NCBI RefSeq assembly: GCF_030272615.1
Contig: NC_081410.1
Coordinates: 287,925,957-287,989,956, forward strand
Length of the DNA: 64,000 nucleotides
Reading direction: 5' to 3'
From: Cryptomeria japonica
Taxonomy: Eukaryota > Streptophyta > Pinopsida > Cupressales > Cupressaceae
Positions within the stretch are counted from its first letter, which is position 1. Every line of letters begins with the position of its first letter. This document shows positions 1 through 11,163 of this stretch, one piece after another. Both the position numbers and the translations under genes were made by a program. The notes under the pieces were generated by a model, which worked only from the letters and a program-made list of their open reading frames with translations, was not told where the DNA came from and did no database searches.

Positions 1-591
1 ATGTGTAGTCTTGTAACCTAAAATCATACTTATGAATCTCACATTGATACCCTTGATGTCATTTACTCTCAGAGATCTACTATCAGATGTTGCTCCAGTT
101 AAGGTCATGACTTTGTTGTTAAGTACCTTCTTTGTCTTGTCTAGTTTGCTGCCAGTAGAGGGTAAACATGTCACTGCCCTAATTGCTTGTTGGGTGAATT
201 TGCAGACTGAATCTAACCAAAGGAATTCTCCATGTTCCCTACTTAGGACAATTCTCACTACTTCCTCTAGAAATTAAGGGATGTTCAAGATTTCTACAAA
301 ACCTAAAGTCTCAATAACCTTGTGCTCGGGTTTGACATTTTCATTTTCATCACAAATTACGGTTTTAAATAGCTTTAACACTTCCACAGAACCTAATTCT
401 TCAATATTGTAGTGAATATAAATTCTAGGGTTTTCAGCATAAGCTACACCTTTAGGAATTTTTGAAAATGCACCTATGGAATCATCTTTCTTAGCTATCT
501 TAGGAAAAATTTTGAAAATGGGCCTAGGGCATTTTACAATTTCCACAACAGTAGGGTTTGCAATAAATTTGGGGGCAGAAGAGGAAGCCAT
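1..591 (-). pseudogene. Unrecognised ORF downstream of gag in Copia-1
   Basis: An ATG at 591 opens 105 codons (MASSSAPKFI...), ending in a stop at 274. The same frame continues beyond the stop with protein-like sequence to about position 1. I do not recognise the family. Its second half aligns by eye with the plus-strand ORF at 15387-16235: both share an NPRIYIHYNIEELGS / KYIGVYTHCNLEGLGS-type segment, an IRA(V/I) segment, and an ending near IN/ND-x-V(R/K)F followed by (L/I)GYK. Both copies lie just after a gag with tandem knuckles, so this looks like a second protein of a Copia-like family rather than chance. At least one internal stop and the window edge make it broken or partial. Function is unknown. 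Confidence 0.55.
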
Positions 592-971
592 TTGAAAAAT
601 ACCTTAAGGTGCATGATAATATTTGAGTGCTTGAAATAAATCACTTCACTTCTTCGCCTTGAATGGCTTCACTCAAATTTTTGCACTCTCTACTAGTTTG
701 AATGCTCGGTGATTCAAAAATGAAGGAAAACTGATGATTTATAATGAAATTTCATTCAACAGCCACAATAAATGCTCGTCGGTTAAGTGAAAACTTAACA
801 CATCTATTGGTAAAGAATAAATATATCTTTTAACCATCTACCAAGGGTAATTTGCATGATGTTCAACTTGCTGCAATACCCCCAAAGGGTTACTTCTCAG
901 TTGGATGAAGAATTTCCTGTCGGTGGAGTAATACTATGTTGTACCGGTGAAGAAATAGTCTTATCAACATT
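592..971 (-). other. Spacer between gag and second ORF of Copia-1
   Basis: No reading frame of note. It separates the gag knuckles from the second ORF and probably serves as the 5' untranslated part of that ORF, or is decayed coding sequence. Nothing else is recognised. Confidence 0.4.
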
Positions 972-2036
972 CTAATTTGTCTTTCTAATCCATTGTCTTG
1001 AAAATTCTTGCTTTACCTCAACAACCTTCTCTTTACCTTTCAAACTTGGTCCTTTATTGTTTGCCGGTGAAGTCTTGCTTCTATCAAATTTTGCAATATG
1101 TCCAATTTTGTTACAAGCATAACAAGTCACATTATTATTCTGAATACCCTTTCCATATCCTATGTCGGTTTGTGTCCTGCATTGATTAGATAAGTGCCCA
1201 AATCTTCCACAAACATAACATCTCACATTCATTCTACAGTTTTATGAATTATGACCAACTTTGTTGCATTTAGAACATTGACCGGTGGGTGCATTAATGT
1301 TCTAATTGTTTCTATATCTACACTGATTTTCTCTATGAACATACTTGTTACAGTTAAAGCATTTCCCATTAAATTTATAAGCATTAGGTTGTCTTACCAG
1401 TTTACTATGATCATGATTGTTTGTAGTACCGGAACTTTCACCAACTTCAAATCCAAGTCCATTAGTATCTCCATTAGGTTTCTGACTTTTCAGCATATCA
1501 TCAAGTTCTTCTAAACTTTTATTGAATTTCTCTTTGTGTTGATTTGTAGTAGCCAACTCATTTTCCAGAATTCGCATTTGTCTCATAAGTTCAATTTTAT
1601 CATGTTGCATGTGAATCAGATTTGTCTTTAACATATCATTTTCATGACTGAGTCTTAGATTTTCATTACCAGCATCATTGAGTCTCCTAGTCAAGTCATC
1701 TTCATTCTTCTTCCTATCTTCAATGTCTTTACAAAATCTCATAGTCATATCTTGCATTTCATTCCTCATAGTCTTGTTTTCTTGTCTCATCTTGTTCACA
1801 AGCTCATTAAGAGTTTCCTTTTCATCATTGTCATTCTGCATCTTCTCATGAAGTTATTTTCTCTTATTTCTAGTAATAGTAAGATTCTCCTGAAGTCCTT
1901 GAATGAATTCCTGTGCAGTCCTTGGATCATCTTCAAGTTTGATATTCTTCAACTTCTCTGAATCATAGTCTACAAGATCTCCTTCCAATTGCTTTCTTAA
2001 GTTCTCCATCTGTACTGGTGTCAGAATCTTCCTCAA
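972..2036 (-). pseudogene. Copia-1 gag-like protein: coiled coil plus four CCHC knuckles
   Basis: Gag packages element RNA into cytoplasmic particles. The reading frame is split by stops at about 1854, 1302 and 1260. The first part (2036-1854) is short and charged. The central part (1841-1302) has a long heptad-like, Glu/Lys/Asn-rich coiled coil, then a knuckle CFNCNKYVHRENQC near its end. A second knuckle follows around 1290-1250 (CSKCNKVGHNS-stop-NC), then CYVCGRFGHLSNQC (about 1225-1184) and a damaged fourth (CYACNKIGHIAKFD, last Cys lost). Four tandem knuckles is more than the one or two usual for plant Copia gags. A typical N-terminal UBN2 gag domain is not visible, so this may be a deleted or derived gag. 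Confidence 0.75.
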
Positions 2037-2066
2037 GTTGTTAGGCTTTTGAAAATAGAGGACCAG

Positions 2067-2078
2067 GCTTTGATACCA
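2067..2078 (-). other. Primer-binding site of Copia-1 (initiator Met tRNA type)
   Basis: The minus strand reads TGGTATCAAAGC two bases inside the LTR edge. It differs at one position from the usual plant TGGTATCAGAGC complement to tRNA-iMet. This fixes element orientation and the LTR boundary at 2081. Confidence 0.85.
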
Positions 2079-2080
2079 AT

Positions 2081-2912
2081 TGTTAGGGTTAATGATAGTC
2101 CTAAAGATACTGAGAGGGGGGGGGGTGAATCAGTATCTAATGGGTTTACAAAATATTTAACCTTATTAAGTATTTTGCATTCCAAAATAGTGTACCAGTA
2201 AATAAGAATTAATGCAGTAAACTGGAACAATAAAGACAACATAGAAAACACACCATAACACAAGATGTTTAATGAGGAAACCCGGTGTGGGAAAAACATC
2301 GGTGGGATTTGTGACCCACAATATTCACTCACTGGCCAATGAATAATTATTACTTACAATGAGGGGCCTGCACATGCAGGAAGGCCAATTGCCTAGAGCT
2401 CACTGCTCAATCTACAAAATAGAAGTCTCAGTGACTTACAAAATGGATTATGAAAATCTAATACAATGTATTGCTTCAAATCAGCATCAACTATGTCAGG
2501 TTCAGTACCAATTTAAGGTCATACTATAACCATAAACCTTATACAAAATCTGCCTTAAGAATTTGCATATATCTTCCTTATTATTTTCTCATTCCTATCC
2601 CATCTCTTATTCCATCCTCTATATCAAAAATATTTACAAGATCTCATACATATATGAGTCTATTACAATATGACATGTCAGCTTTACGGAAGATAATTAC
2701 AATTAAATACAATAAACAAAACTTTATTCCTATCGGCTGGGGTGCCTGTATACATTGTTGCCGCTATCGATGAAGTGTCTGTCGATGTCGGTGCCTGCCG
2801 GTGGTTTACTAGATGAATGCCACAAGGTTACCTAAAGGTTTCCAGTAGGTTGCTAGTAGGTTGCCATCAATGACAAAACCATCATTTCTCATTAGAGCGT
2901 AGAATGCCAATA
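2081..2912 (-). repeat. 5' LTR of Copia-1
   Basis: The plus-strand start TGTTAGGG beside the PBS is the LTR's 3' end. The other end is placed at about 2912, where TGCCAATA probably represents a decayed TGCCAACA. Near the PBS end is the GAG(G)nTGAATCA stretch shared by every Copia-type LTR in this window (14478, 20055, 29936, 41660, 47480), and near the far end is a TTGCCATCAATGACA stretch also seen in others. Length is about 832 bp; the outer end is approximate. Confidence 0.7.
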
Positions 2913-2940
2913 CTCTCTTCTTCATCATAAGTATTGATTG

Positions 2941-3162
2941 TTATTTTCTTGTTGGATCAATGATATGTCCAGAAAAACCCAACTGTATCAGTAAATTGTA
3001 GGTACAAAAATTCAACCCGGTGCTTCCATCTATCAAAATATGTTTGACTCGGTGTTTATGGATCATAGCTTTGATGTGTAATGGATGGTTATGTGGGTGA
3101 TTCAGTGAATTGTCATCTTGTTCAGAGAAGGTGAGGTAATGAGGCGAAGTCATGTGACCCAC
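2941..3162 (-). pseudogene. Gypsy-1 aspartic protease fragment
   Basis: The frame encodes HILIDGSTGLNFCTYNLLIQLGF, the pattern of plant Ty3/Gypsy proteases of the Tat type (active-site Asp followed by GS/GG, then GLN). The enzyme would cut the gag-pol polyprotein in the virus-like particle. The segment ends where Copia-1 is inserted, and stops separate it from gag at 3163-3387, so it is non-functional. Confidence 0.7.
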
Positions 3163-3387
3163 CGTAGATTGAAACTGATCTACATCTAAATCTTTGGGGA
3201 CATTAGTAGTGAGAAAATCTTTGTCCAGGATCTCTCTATGAGCAAAAGAGATTTTAAGGAGTTCAAAAATGGAGATTTAAGAGGTGGTTCATTTTAATTG
3301 TTCAACAATGTTGTAACCAGGAGAGGATGATGAAGCCAACTTCTTAGATTTAGCTGTGATCATATTTGGTTGTCTATTTGAAGAAGT

Positions 3388-5251
3388 CTATAGGTTTGAT
3401 GTTGTTTGATAAGGAGTTGAGGAACTAGCTCCTTTGAGAGTAACATTATTTTGACTGTGGGTTACAACATTTGTAGTTTGCGTTTTATTTTGTTTATCTT
3501 TGACTATGATCACGTTGCAATACTTAGATTGGGAAGGTTCAATCATGTTGATCACATTGTCATTGTTGGCATAGGTGTAATTGACTTTGGCACCTCCCTT
3601 GGATTTTGAGGAATCACCTTGTTCATAAGCAAGTAAAGGATCTTTGAAGGCTTTGTTATCAACATTAGTCATGTGGTTTCCAACAACAATTTTTCTAGCA
3701 TCGATGAGGTCTTGAATCTCATGTTTGAGTTTCATGTAGTTGTTTGTTGTATGACCCTTATTTTGATGATATTCAGGGTACTTGTTTTCCCTCCACCATT
3801 TGGGTTTAACTTATGGATCATATGGTCTAGAGCTGTCAGGAAATGTTATCAGATCATTTGTCAATAAAGTCTTAAGAGCCAATTCATATGATTCTTCCAA
3901 AGGAGTGAAATCACATTTAGGCTTTGAAAGCCAAGGCTTCTCTTTAAGCCACTCTTTTGATTTCTTAGGAGGGTTTTCTGTAGCAGTTTCAACTGCTTTG
4001 AGGGCTTGTGTGCCGCTAGCTAGATTAAATATTGCGGGTTTTGATTTTGGTTTAACAGTGTCCACCACTCCATCATTAACAACATTTTTGTTGTTATCTT
4101 TATCGTATTTCCAGTATTTGTTCTTTTCTTTGGAACTAGAGCCTTGTTGTGTTTCTTTCCAAAGTGATATATCTCCTTTCCTTATAAGTACATCTTCCAT
4201 TTTGAGGGCACTATCTACCATTTTTTTGAATGAAAGGTATACTTGCATTTGGATATTGTATTTTAATTCAAGGATCAGGTTATTGACAAAAATTTCCATC
4301 TTCTTAGAATCTAGGATAGGTCGTGAATATCTGGAGAAAATCTTTCTCCAACATTGAAGAAAAGTGAGAAAAGGTTCTCTTGTTTTTTGTTTTGTATTAC
4401 AAAGCTCGGTCATAGTGACTAGATGATGAATGTTATAGGAGTATTGTTGGAGAAACAATTTAACTAATTCCTCAAAAGATTTAATTCCCATAGGTAGGCT
4501 TGAAAACCATTCCATAGCTTGTCCTCCTAACCTCCTTGGGAAAAGGCGCATGAGATATGTCTATTCATGCATGAACTCCATACATAAAGCACAAAATTAT
4601 TTGACATGGTCTTGAGGATCTACGGTACCATCATATTTGTCAAACTTAGGAATTTCCACTCTTGAAGGAAATGGAGGCATGTGAAGGTTCTTGTCAAATG
4701 GAAATGGGCAGATCATGTCTAAAGAATATTGCATAGATGATTTATCCTTGTTTTTCATTTCTTTGATTTCAGTCTGTAACGCTTGCAATTGTTTGTTTAC
4801 CAATGCTAGTGGTGGCTCTTCCTCTTTAGTGATAAGGGTTTCAATGTTATAATCAGTGGGAAGTTTAGCGCCTTGTTTTGCTAGCTCTAGAAAATGCTCT
4901 TCTTTTTCTCTAGCCATGATGATTTTCATCATTTTTTCAGAAATATTTATCATTTTGACAATAATTTATAACAACTTATGTAGGTTTAGAAGCTTCAAAC
5001 TCGCTAGATGAGGAATCAATGTCATTCGCATGGGTATTGATATTGTCATAAGTATCGTGTTTAGTAGTTTCTCTTTCTTGCCTTTCTCTAGACATCGTGG
5101 GAGATAACGGTTGATAAAAAATTGTTATATTTGATGACGAAGGTTTGTCAAAGATGAGGTCTTCTAGAAAGAATGAATTAGTCTGTAATGAAAAGGATTG
5201 TCCTCTACCTTTGGCAGCTATCTTACGAGAACTTCTAATTTGAATAGGCAT
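3388..5251 (-). pseudogene. Gypsy-1 gag
   Basis: Four consecutive minus-strand pieces read as one decayed gag. 5251-4976 is an N-terminal Ser-rich part. 4953-4597 has a charged helix and then PSRVEIPKFDKYDGTVDPQDHVK, the conserved opening of the plant retrotransposon gag domain. 4551-3811 has the core (RRLGGQAMEWFSSLP, SFEELVKLFLQQYS) and a Lys/Pro-rich tail. 3735-3388 is the C-terminal tail. Stops at about 4976, 4560 and 3811 break it. No clear zinc knuckle is visible. Gag would form the particle around element RNA. Confidence 0.85.
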
Positions 5252-7117
5252 TTATAACTAATGTGACCGAGAGCTAGGAGTGATGCAAATGTCAAGATCA
5301 AATTGAAGCTAGTTGTTCATTTGACATAGTGATTTGAGAGAAGTGACTAAGACTCAATCTGGCTTTAGGAATGATCTATCTTGTATAAGACATGATCTAA
5401 GTAACTTAGGCTAATTAAGTTTGATAAGTAGCTAATTGAACTAGCTGAAAGATGATCGACAAAATCGTGCAACACAACGACAAGGGTACACTATCAAGAT
5501 TGTTTATGCTTAGGATTAAAAAAGACCAGATATACACTCACTGTAGATCGATTAGACAAATATGAGAGTTTTGGAAAAGTATGCAAATAGACAAGTTTTG
5601 GACTGACAAAATAAAAAATTCGTATGACAGATTATTCTGACTCAAACGATAATTTAATATTCAAGACGATACAGGAAGTTTCTCATATGAGTTTTTGCCT
5701 ATACTCGCACGATAGTTTAATGTTCTCCTGACGATAATCTAATGAGGATAATAATTACTTGTACGATAGTGTCTCAAAGGTCAGACGATAACTCTAAGAA
5801 CCAGGACGACAATTCTGACACGGCCGAATGATAAACTGATAGGATGAATTCAAACCTGTACGACAATATGAATATAGCCAAGCAATAATTCAAAGAGAGC
5901 AGGATGATAAAACAGTAGACTCGTACGACAGGGGACTGGACAAAGACTAGTTTCTGACATGGATAGAATTTTGATCACTGATTTTTTTTGACATTTTGAT
6001 TATTTTCTCTAGTTTCAGTATTTTAGTTTCAGTTTCAAGGATTAAAACATAGTAAACACGCAAGATGTATAATGACTTCAAGCACAACACGCTAACCCTA
6101 CAGAAGTTGTATGAGAGAGGAAAACCTATGCTTGTAGACTTAGGTACACACCTAATAGCTAATTAGAATACGGTCATTGAGTCTCACACAATGGATTTTA
6201 AACATCATATTAGCCAACTCCAAATGCTAATGGGGGCACAAAATGGCAAGTATCTTGGGAGAGTTACTATCTCTTTTGTACAAAGATTATCCCCCTTTTG
6301 GAGGTGAATCGGGTAGCCTCTATCTTATAGTTCTTAGTAAGGAATTCCATTCAAAATTACCCCTTGAAGTCATGCAAGCATGATTGAGATCTCAAAGAGA
6401 AAACTTAAATAATCCCGTCCTCTGAGACTTTAATCACCAGAGGCCTATTTATTATAGTAAGTTGGAATAATCAGGTCCAGGTGTACTCACTTGGGTCGTT
6501 CTCATAGGGTGATTAATTTTTCCCACTGTGATAAGCCTACTAAAGGTACACAAATCTAAAAACTTAGAAAAAGCTTCAAGGGTCTAGATTTTTTATTGTT
6601 TGTGCAGACAAGAGCATACTCTCCTACCTCATATTTTTCTTAAAACATAAAAGACAGATTTGTTAATTAACCTGATAGCAATTTAAGTGTCTAAAAATAA
6701 ATTTAAAGAATACACAAAATTCACTTGAATCTCCTCGAGCAGCTTGTAAAAACAACAAATCAGTAGTTATATTATTTTTGTGCGTCAGGCATGTTCTTCG
6801 AAAAACGTTATGCAAAAAATGGTTAGGCTATAAAAAAATCTCTCAGGGAGACAGAAAACAAGCCAGGGTTAGCATTAGTACCATAAAAATTAAATAAGAA
6901 AAACCCTAAAATGCAATCTGTTTTAATAGGAGAACCAAAAAATCATATGATAATTCTCACCCAGTTGTACGATAATTTACCACAGACCATATGAGAACCT
7001 ACAGATTGTCATCCTAGCCTCTGTGAAAACTCATACGAATTTTAGTAGTAACTGTATGGAAAAAATCCAAAAAATAAAAATAATTTGATCTGTAAGGCCA
7101 AAAATTGTAGTCTTCTA
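5252..7117 (-). other. Gypsy-1 5' leader, non-coding
   Basis: Between PBS and gag there is no sustained reading frame. From about 5460 to 5960, and again near 6960-7030, the sequence carries an irregular series of GTACGATA/GACGATAA-like motifs, which are CG-containing in an otherwise CG-poor region. A leader this long is common in Tat-type elements. No other feature is recognised. Confidence 0.6.
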
Positions 7118-7135
7118 CCCCACGGTGAACACCAA
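7118..7135 (-). other. Primer-binding site of Gypsy-1
   Basis: The minus strand reads TTGGTGTTCACCGTGGGG five bases after the LTR end. It matches the common plant Gypsy PBS form TTGGCGCCCACCGTGGGG except for a few positions, mostly C-to-T changes, as expected from decay of methylated cytosines. Confidence 0.75.
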
Positions 7136-7140
7136 AAATG

Positions 7141-7758
7141 TGTGTGTCAAAAGTGGATAAAGTCTACAAGTTGTAAGACACAACACTTCAACTAAGTCAT
7201 TACATGCATGGTTAGATAGATATAATCATGAATATAAAAAACCATAACAAATTGACCTATTGCCTTCTAAAAGATGTGAGTATAGACTTGCTCTTAGATT
7301 TGTATAAGCAATACTAGTGACTAGACTACACCAAGATGAAGGATTTAATCTATATGAGCACAAGATTAAGCTAAATGGATGCAAGATTAAGCTAGATATG
7401 CAAGATTAAGATAAATGAATGAATATTAAGCACTCTTTTTGTAAATGAATTCCTCTTTTTCTTTAAAGTAATTCCTTTTTTCTATGATTTAAATGGAAAA
7501 TTGATTTATTAATTAAATATTCTAGGATATTTAATTAAATAAATAGAATAATTGATCAAAATGATTTACTTGGAATAATTTAATTAATTAAATAAATATT
7601 TAATTAATATAGAGTGATTAATTTTCCATGTAACGTTAATGATTGGAGAATTAATTAATTAGGTGCTCAAGGTTGATTTAATTGCCTTTGGTTAGGACCT
7701 TGGTGATGTTGTCAAGATTGGGGTTCATGGTTTAGGTGACCATTTTTAGGGTATTACA
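7141..7758 (-). repeat. 5' LTR of Gypsy-1
   Basis: On the minus strand it starts TGTAATACCCTAAAAATGG and ends near TTGACACACA beside the PBS. It aligns along both ends with the plus-strand solo LTR at 20433-21565. The middle, including the Glu/Lys-type AT-rich segment corresponding to about 20780-21290, is missing here, giving 618 bp against 1133 bp. Confidence 0.8.
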
Positions 7759-8061
7759 TTCACAGGGTGATGTTGAAAATGAATGACCTTAGGACCTCAA
7801 AGACTTCATGTTCGAATATCTAAGAAAGAAGATGACCCTTGTTTCTCTTGAATGCAAACAAATAGTAAACTTGGATAGTTGCCTTGTTTTATTGATGCTA
7901 CTATATGCCAATCCAAAAATTATGTGAATGTGATGCATTTGAAAAAGAAACTATATGTGATGCAGTGTTTTGAATAAAATGAGATGTAATGCAAAAATAA
8001 AAACCTAAACTAACCCAGCTCTTAGATATAATATCATTTAAGGTGCATGTTGTTCATAGGG
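7759..8061 (-). other. Decayed sequence between Gln/Pro/Ser-rich ORF and Gypsy-1 LTR
   Basis: No reading frame or known motif. It follows the stop of the 8062-9966 ORF and ends at the Gypsy-1 LTR (7758), and belongs by position to Gypsy-2. Confidence 0.4.
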
Positions 8062-9966
8062 TCAAGAAGTTTTGTGTAGGTAGTTCATCGGTCTTTGATT
8101 GAAGTGTTGGATAATGATGTCTTTTCCAATAGGATATAAGGACGTAACTAAGTGTACATGTTTAGCATCTCCAATGTTGATTTCTTTAGTTTTTGTATTT
8201 TGTGGATCATCATAGGAAAATCTAGCTCTGGAACCCATGAATTCAGCTATAGCCTTATCATTTTCAAAGTAATCCAACTGTGGTAGATTCTCTTGCCCCC
8301 AATCTATCAAGTGTAGGTGTATGAGGCAAATAGATTCTGGTTCTGAAGTTGTGACCACATTGGCATGTGAAAATGGCACACATACAATCATTGATAAATT
8401 GCTCTCTGCAGTATGATCAGGATTGGTGATTTTATTGATATTCATGAAAAACTTGTATAGAGGGATTGGGATCATGAGGGGGACTAGAAGAAATGGTAAG
8501 TTCATTTGAGAGGGACTCTTGTGAGGAATATGGAGGATTATGGAATGGAGATGAAGGGATGGAGGGATCTTGATCAGGATCTAGAGAAATAATGGGATCT
8601 TGCTTAGGACATGAAGGTGAAGGAATACTTTGATCTTGACTTGGAAAGGGAATATTAGGAAGGATAGAAGGGATGTCTTGATCTTGGTTAGGAGGTGGAT
8701 GTTGGATGGGACTTGAAAGGACACTTTTTTCTTGAGACAAAATGATATCATTATGAATGGAATAGAAAAGGGTGAGGGGATCATCATAAGATTCTTGGTA
8801 ATTGGGATCTTGGTCAAAAATTGGGAATGATGGAAGGGTTTGTTCTTGATCTTTATTTGTTTCAGGACTCATTTCTTTTGATTTTGGATCATCATCTTGA
8901 CATGGGGAAGGATTTTGGAGATGCATGGGAGATTCTTGGAAGATTTCAACATTTTAGCTTGATGAGAAAGAATTTTGAATGGGTCTCTCTATAATAGGAG
9001 TATACGATGGCATTGGATTTTGAATTTGTGAAGCATGGAAAGGACTAGCATCATGACTTGGATTAGATTGGATTTGTATTATGGATATCCATTGGGAGGT
9101 TGCGTTATTGGATACAGATGGTGTGGACTGCTCTTGTGTGACTTCAAGGTATGAGGAAATGGTGGAAGATATTGAGGCTACTTGAGGTGCAAAGTCTTGA
9201 TGGGAAGAGTCATTGCTAGATATGGGCAGATGTCCTTGTTGCATGATAGGTGACACATTGACCATGTTCGATTGAGGTCCAAAGGGTGACATATTTGTAA
9301 ATAAACTTGCATTTTTTTAGGACACACTTGGTGGTGTATTTGAAGACATAGGAGGATATTCACAAACATGTGATGTGACTGAAAGCAAAATTGACTTTGT
9401 GATTGTGTGTGACCTTGGTAGCAGTTGACTTGTTTGCACAATTTTTGGTGTTGAGAGTTGTGTCATTTGTTGTATTGGTTGTTGGACTTGCATTGTTGGA
9501 TGTGTTTGTTGTTGATATTGGTTTCTTATTTTTATTTGTGTGAGAATAGTTGGTATGTCTGATTTCATAATAAGAGCTCACACATGAACTGGCTCTAAGT
9601 TTGTATTGGGTCTTTCAAATTTTTGAAATAGTTTGAACATCTGGGATCTAATTTCTTCACTTTTTTTAACCTTTTGTTCCAAGATCTCTATTACTTGATC
9701 TAGTTTCTATTCAAGTGGTGGAGAAATAGGTATGACACTTGTTTGTTTCTGATAAGTTTGATGTACATTTTGGTACATGTATATGTTGGATTGAGATGAT
9801 TGATTGTTTGGTTGTAATGGCATGGTCCCATGAAAGTTGGAAGTTTGATAAGGGTAATGTTGTCTCCTAGAAGTTTGAGAGCTTGTTTCAACCATTGCAC
9901 TATATGCCAGTTTTTTTTTTGAAGTTTAGGGATGAAATCCAATGCAACTAAGGGATGAAAATGCAA
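8062..9966 (-). pseudogene. Long Gln/Pro/Ser-rich decayed ORF of Gypsy-2
   Basis: Successive minus-strand frames (9895-9707, 9568-9317, 9292-8954, 8926-8432, 8505-8062) read as one product of more than 550 residues broken by a few stops and shifts. The N-terminal part is Gln/Asn/Ser-rich with a short charged helix. The middle has many PSQDQ/DPDQDPSIP-like low-complexity stretches. The C-terminal part is better ordered and ends in TSLYPIGKDIIIQHFNQRPM. I do not recognise a domain. It lies downstream of the LTR and leader, where some Tat/Ogre-type elements carry an extra ORF before gag; that comparison is inference. It could also be the variable N-terminus of gag. Confidence 0.5.
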
Positions 9967-10149
9967 CCTTTTTTTTTTCTGATTTTGATAATTTTGAAAA
10001 TGAACAAATGCAGCCTATGTTTTTGAATTTTTTGACAAACTGGATTAAGGAATGACAAGATGAAATCTTAAAGAATGGCAATGCAACTTTGGACTTGGAT
10101 TATGGAACAACCTAATTTTGAAGATAATGCAAAATGGAGAGAATGATTT
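9967..10149. other. AT-rich transition between ORF and repeat field
   Basis: Short runs of A/T and ATGCAACTT/AATGCAAC-like words lead into the minisatellite field. No gene seen. Confidence 0.4.
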
Positions 10150-11160
10150 GACCCTATGTCTTATGAGGATGAAGACTATGCAAGGACTAAAAACTGGGAT
10201 TATGATGATTGTGCAAGGACTTATGCAAAGATTATGATGAATATATAAGGAGTTATGTGAAGATTACGATGATGTATATAGGAACTCCATGAGGACTAGA
10301 TGAAGACTATCCAAGGACTTATGCAGAAATTATGATAACTATGCAAGGAGTTATGTGAAGATTATGACGACTATGCAAGGACTATATGCAAAGATTATGG
10401 TGACTATGCAAGGAGTTATGTGAAGATTATGATGACTGTGCAAGGATTGTATGCAAAGATTATGAGGATGGTAATGTGATAAAAATGAGGACTTTCTAAG
10501 AACTATGCAAGACAACGTAAGGACTTATGTGAAGATTATGATGACGTATAGGAGAACTTTATGAGGACGTAGATGAAGACTATGAAAGTACTTATGCAAA
10601 GTAAGGATGTAAATGGGGATGATAATGAGGACAATAATGAGGACTATGCAAGGACTTATGCAAAGTAAGGACATAAATGAAGACTATAATAAGGACGATA
10701 ATGAGGACTATGCAAGGACTATAATGAAAGTATTGATGCAACGCAAGGACATAAATGAGGACTATAATGCAAGGACTGATGCAAATATTATGAGGATGTT
10801 AATGGGATGTAAATGAGGATTCTGTAAAGACTATGCAAGACAATTCAAGGACTTATGTGAAGATTATGATGATGTATATGGGAACTCTATAAGGATGTAT
10901 ATGGAGACTATGCAAGGAATTATGCAAAGCAAGGACGTAAATGAAGACTATAATAAGGACGATAATGATGATTATGCAAGGACTTTAATGCAAGTATTGA
11001 TGCAATGTAAGGACATAAATCAGGACTATAATGCAAGGATTGATGCAAAGATTATGTGGATGCTAATGGGATGTAAATGAGGATTCTATAAGGATTATGC
11101 AAAACAATGCAAGGACTTATATGAAGATTATGATGATATATATGGGAACTCTATAAGGAT
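10150..11160. repeat. Degenerate minisatellite field (GACTATGCAAGGA type)
   Basis: A roughly 1-kb field is built from variants of GACTATGCAAGGACTTATGCAAAG and GAAGATTATGATGA. A higher-order unit of about 264 bp is visible: the segment beginning near 10669 returns near 10933 with few changes, ending in the ATGGGATGTAAATGAGGAT stretch at about 10800 and 11065. Plus-strand reading frames here (10613-10816, 10895-11080) are by-products of the repeat. It lies in the leader of Gypsy-2. Confidence 0.75.
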
Positions 11161-11163
11161 GTC

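Larger units (their letters stand above)
1..2912 (-). mobile_element. Copia-1: LTR retrotransposon, 5' part, runs off the left edge
   Basis: Read on the minus strand, this shows in order a 5' LTR (2912-2081), an initiator-Met primer-binding site, a gag with coiled coil and zinc knuckles, and a second unrecognised ORF running past position 1. The LTR and PBS layout and the CCHC knuckles place it in Ty1/Copia or a non-autonomous derivative; no integrase or reverse transcriptase lies in the visible part. It interrupts the protease region of Gypsy-1 at about 2912, so it is younger than Gypsy-1. The 3' LTR and target duplication cannot be checked because they lie outside the window. Confidence 0.8.
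2913..7758 (-). mobile_element. Gypsy-1: Ty3/Gypsy (Tat-like) element, 5' half
   Basis: The minus strand carries a 5' LTR (7758-7141), a PBS, a 1.9-kb leader, gag and the start of protease, and is then cut by Copia-1 at 2912. The PBS and the gag/protease wording fit the plant Tat lineage; that lineage is inference from the PBS pattern. Pol and the 3' LTR must lie beyond position 1. It interrupts Gypsy-2. The LTR is the same family as the solo LTR at 20433-21565 but lacks about 0.5 kb of its middle. Confidence 0.8.

Noticed and set aside
3782-4357. 191-codon plus-strand frame
   Set aside because: Lies antisense to the clear Gypsy-1 gag on minus; no motif of its own.
10613-11080. Two plus-strand frames with similar Asn/Asp-rich products
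   Set aside because: By-products of the 264-bp repeat unit; low complexity and no sign of selection.
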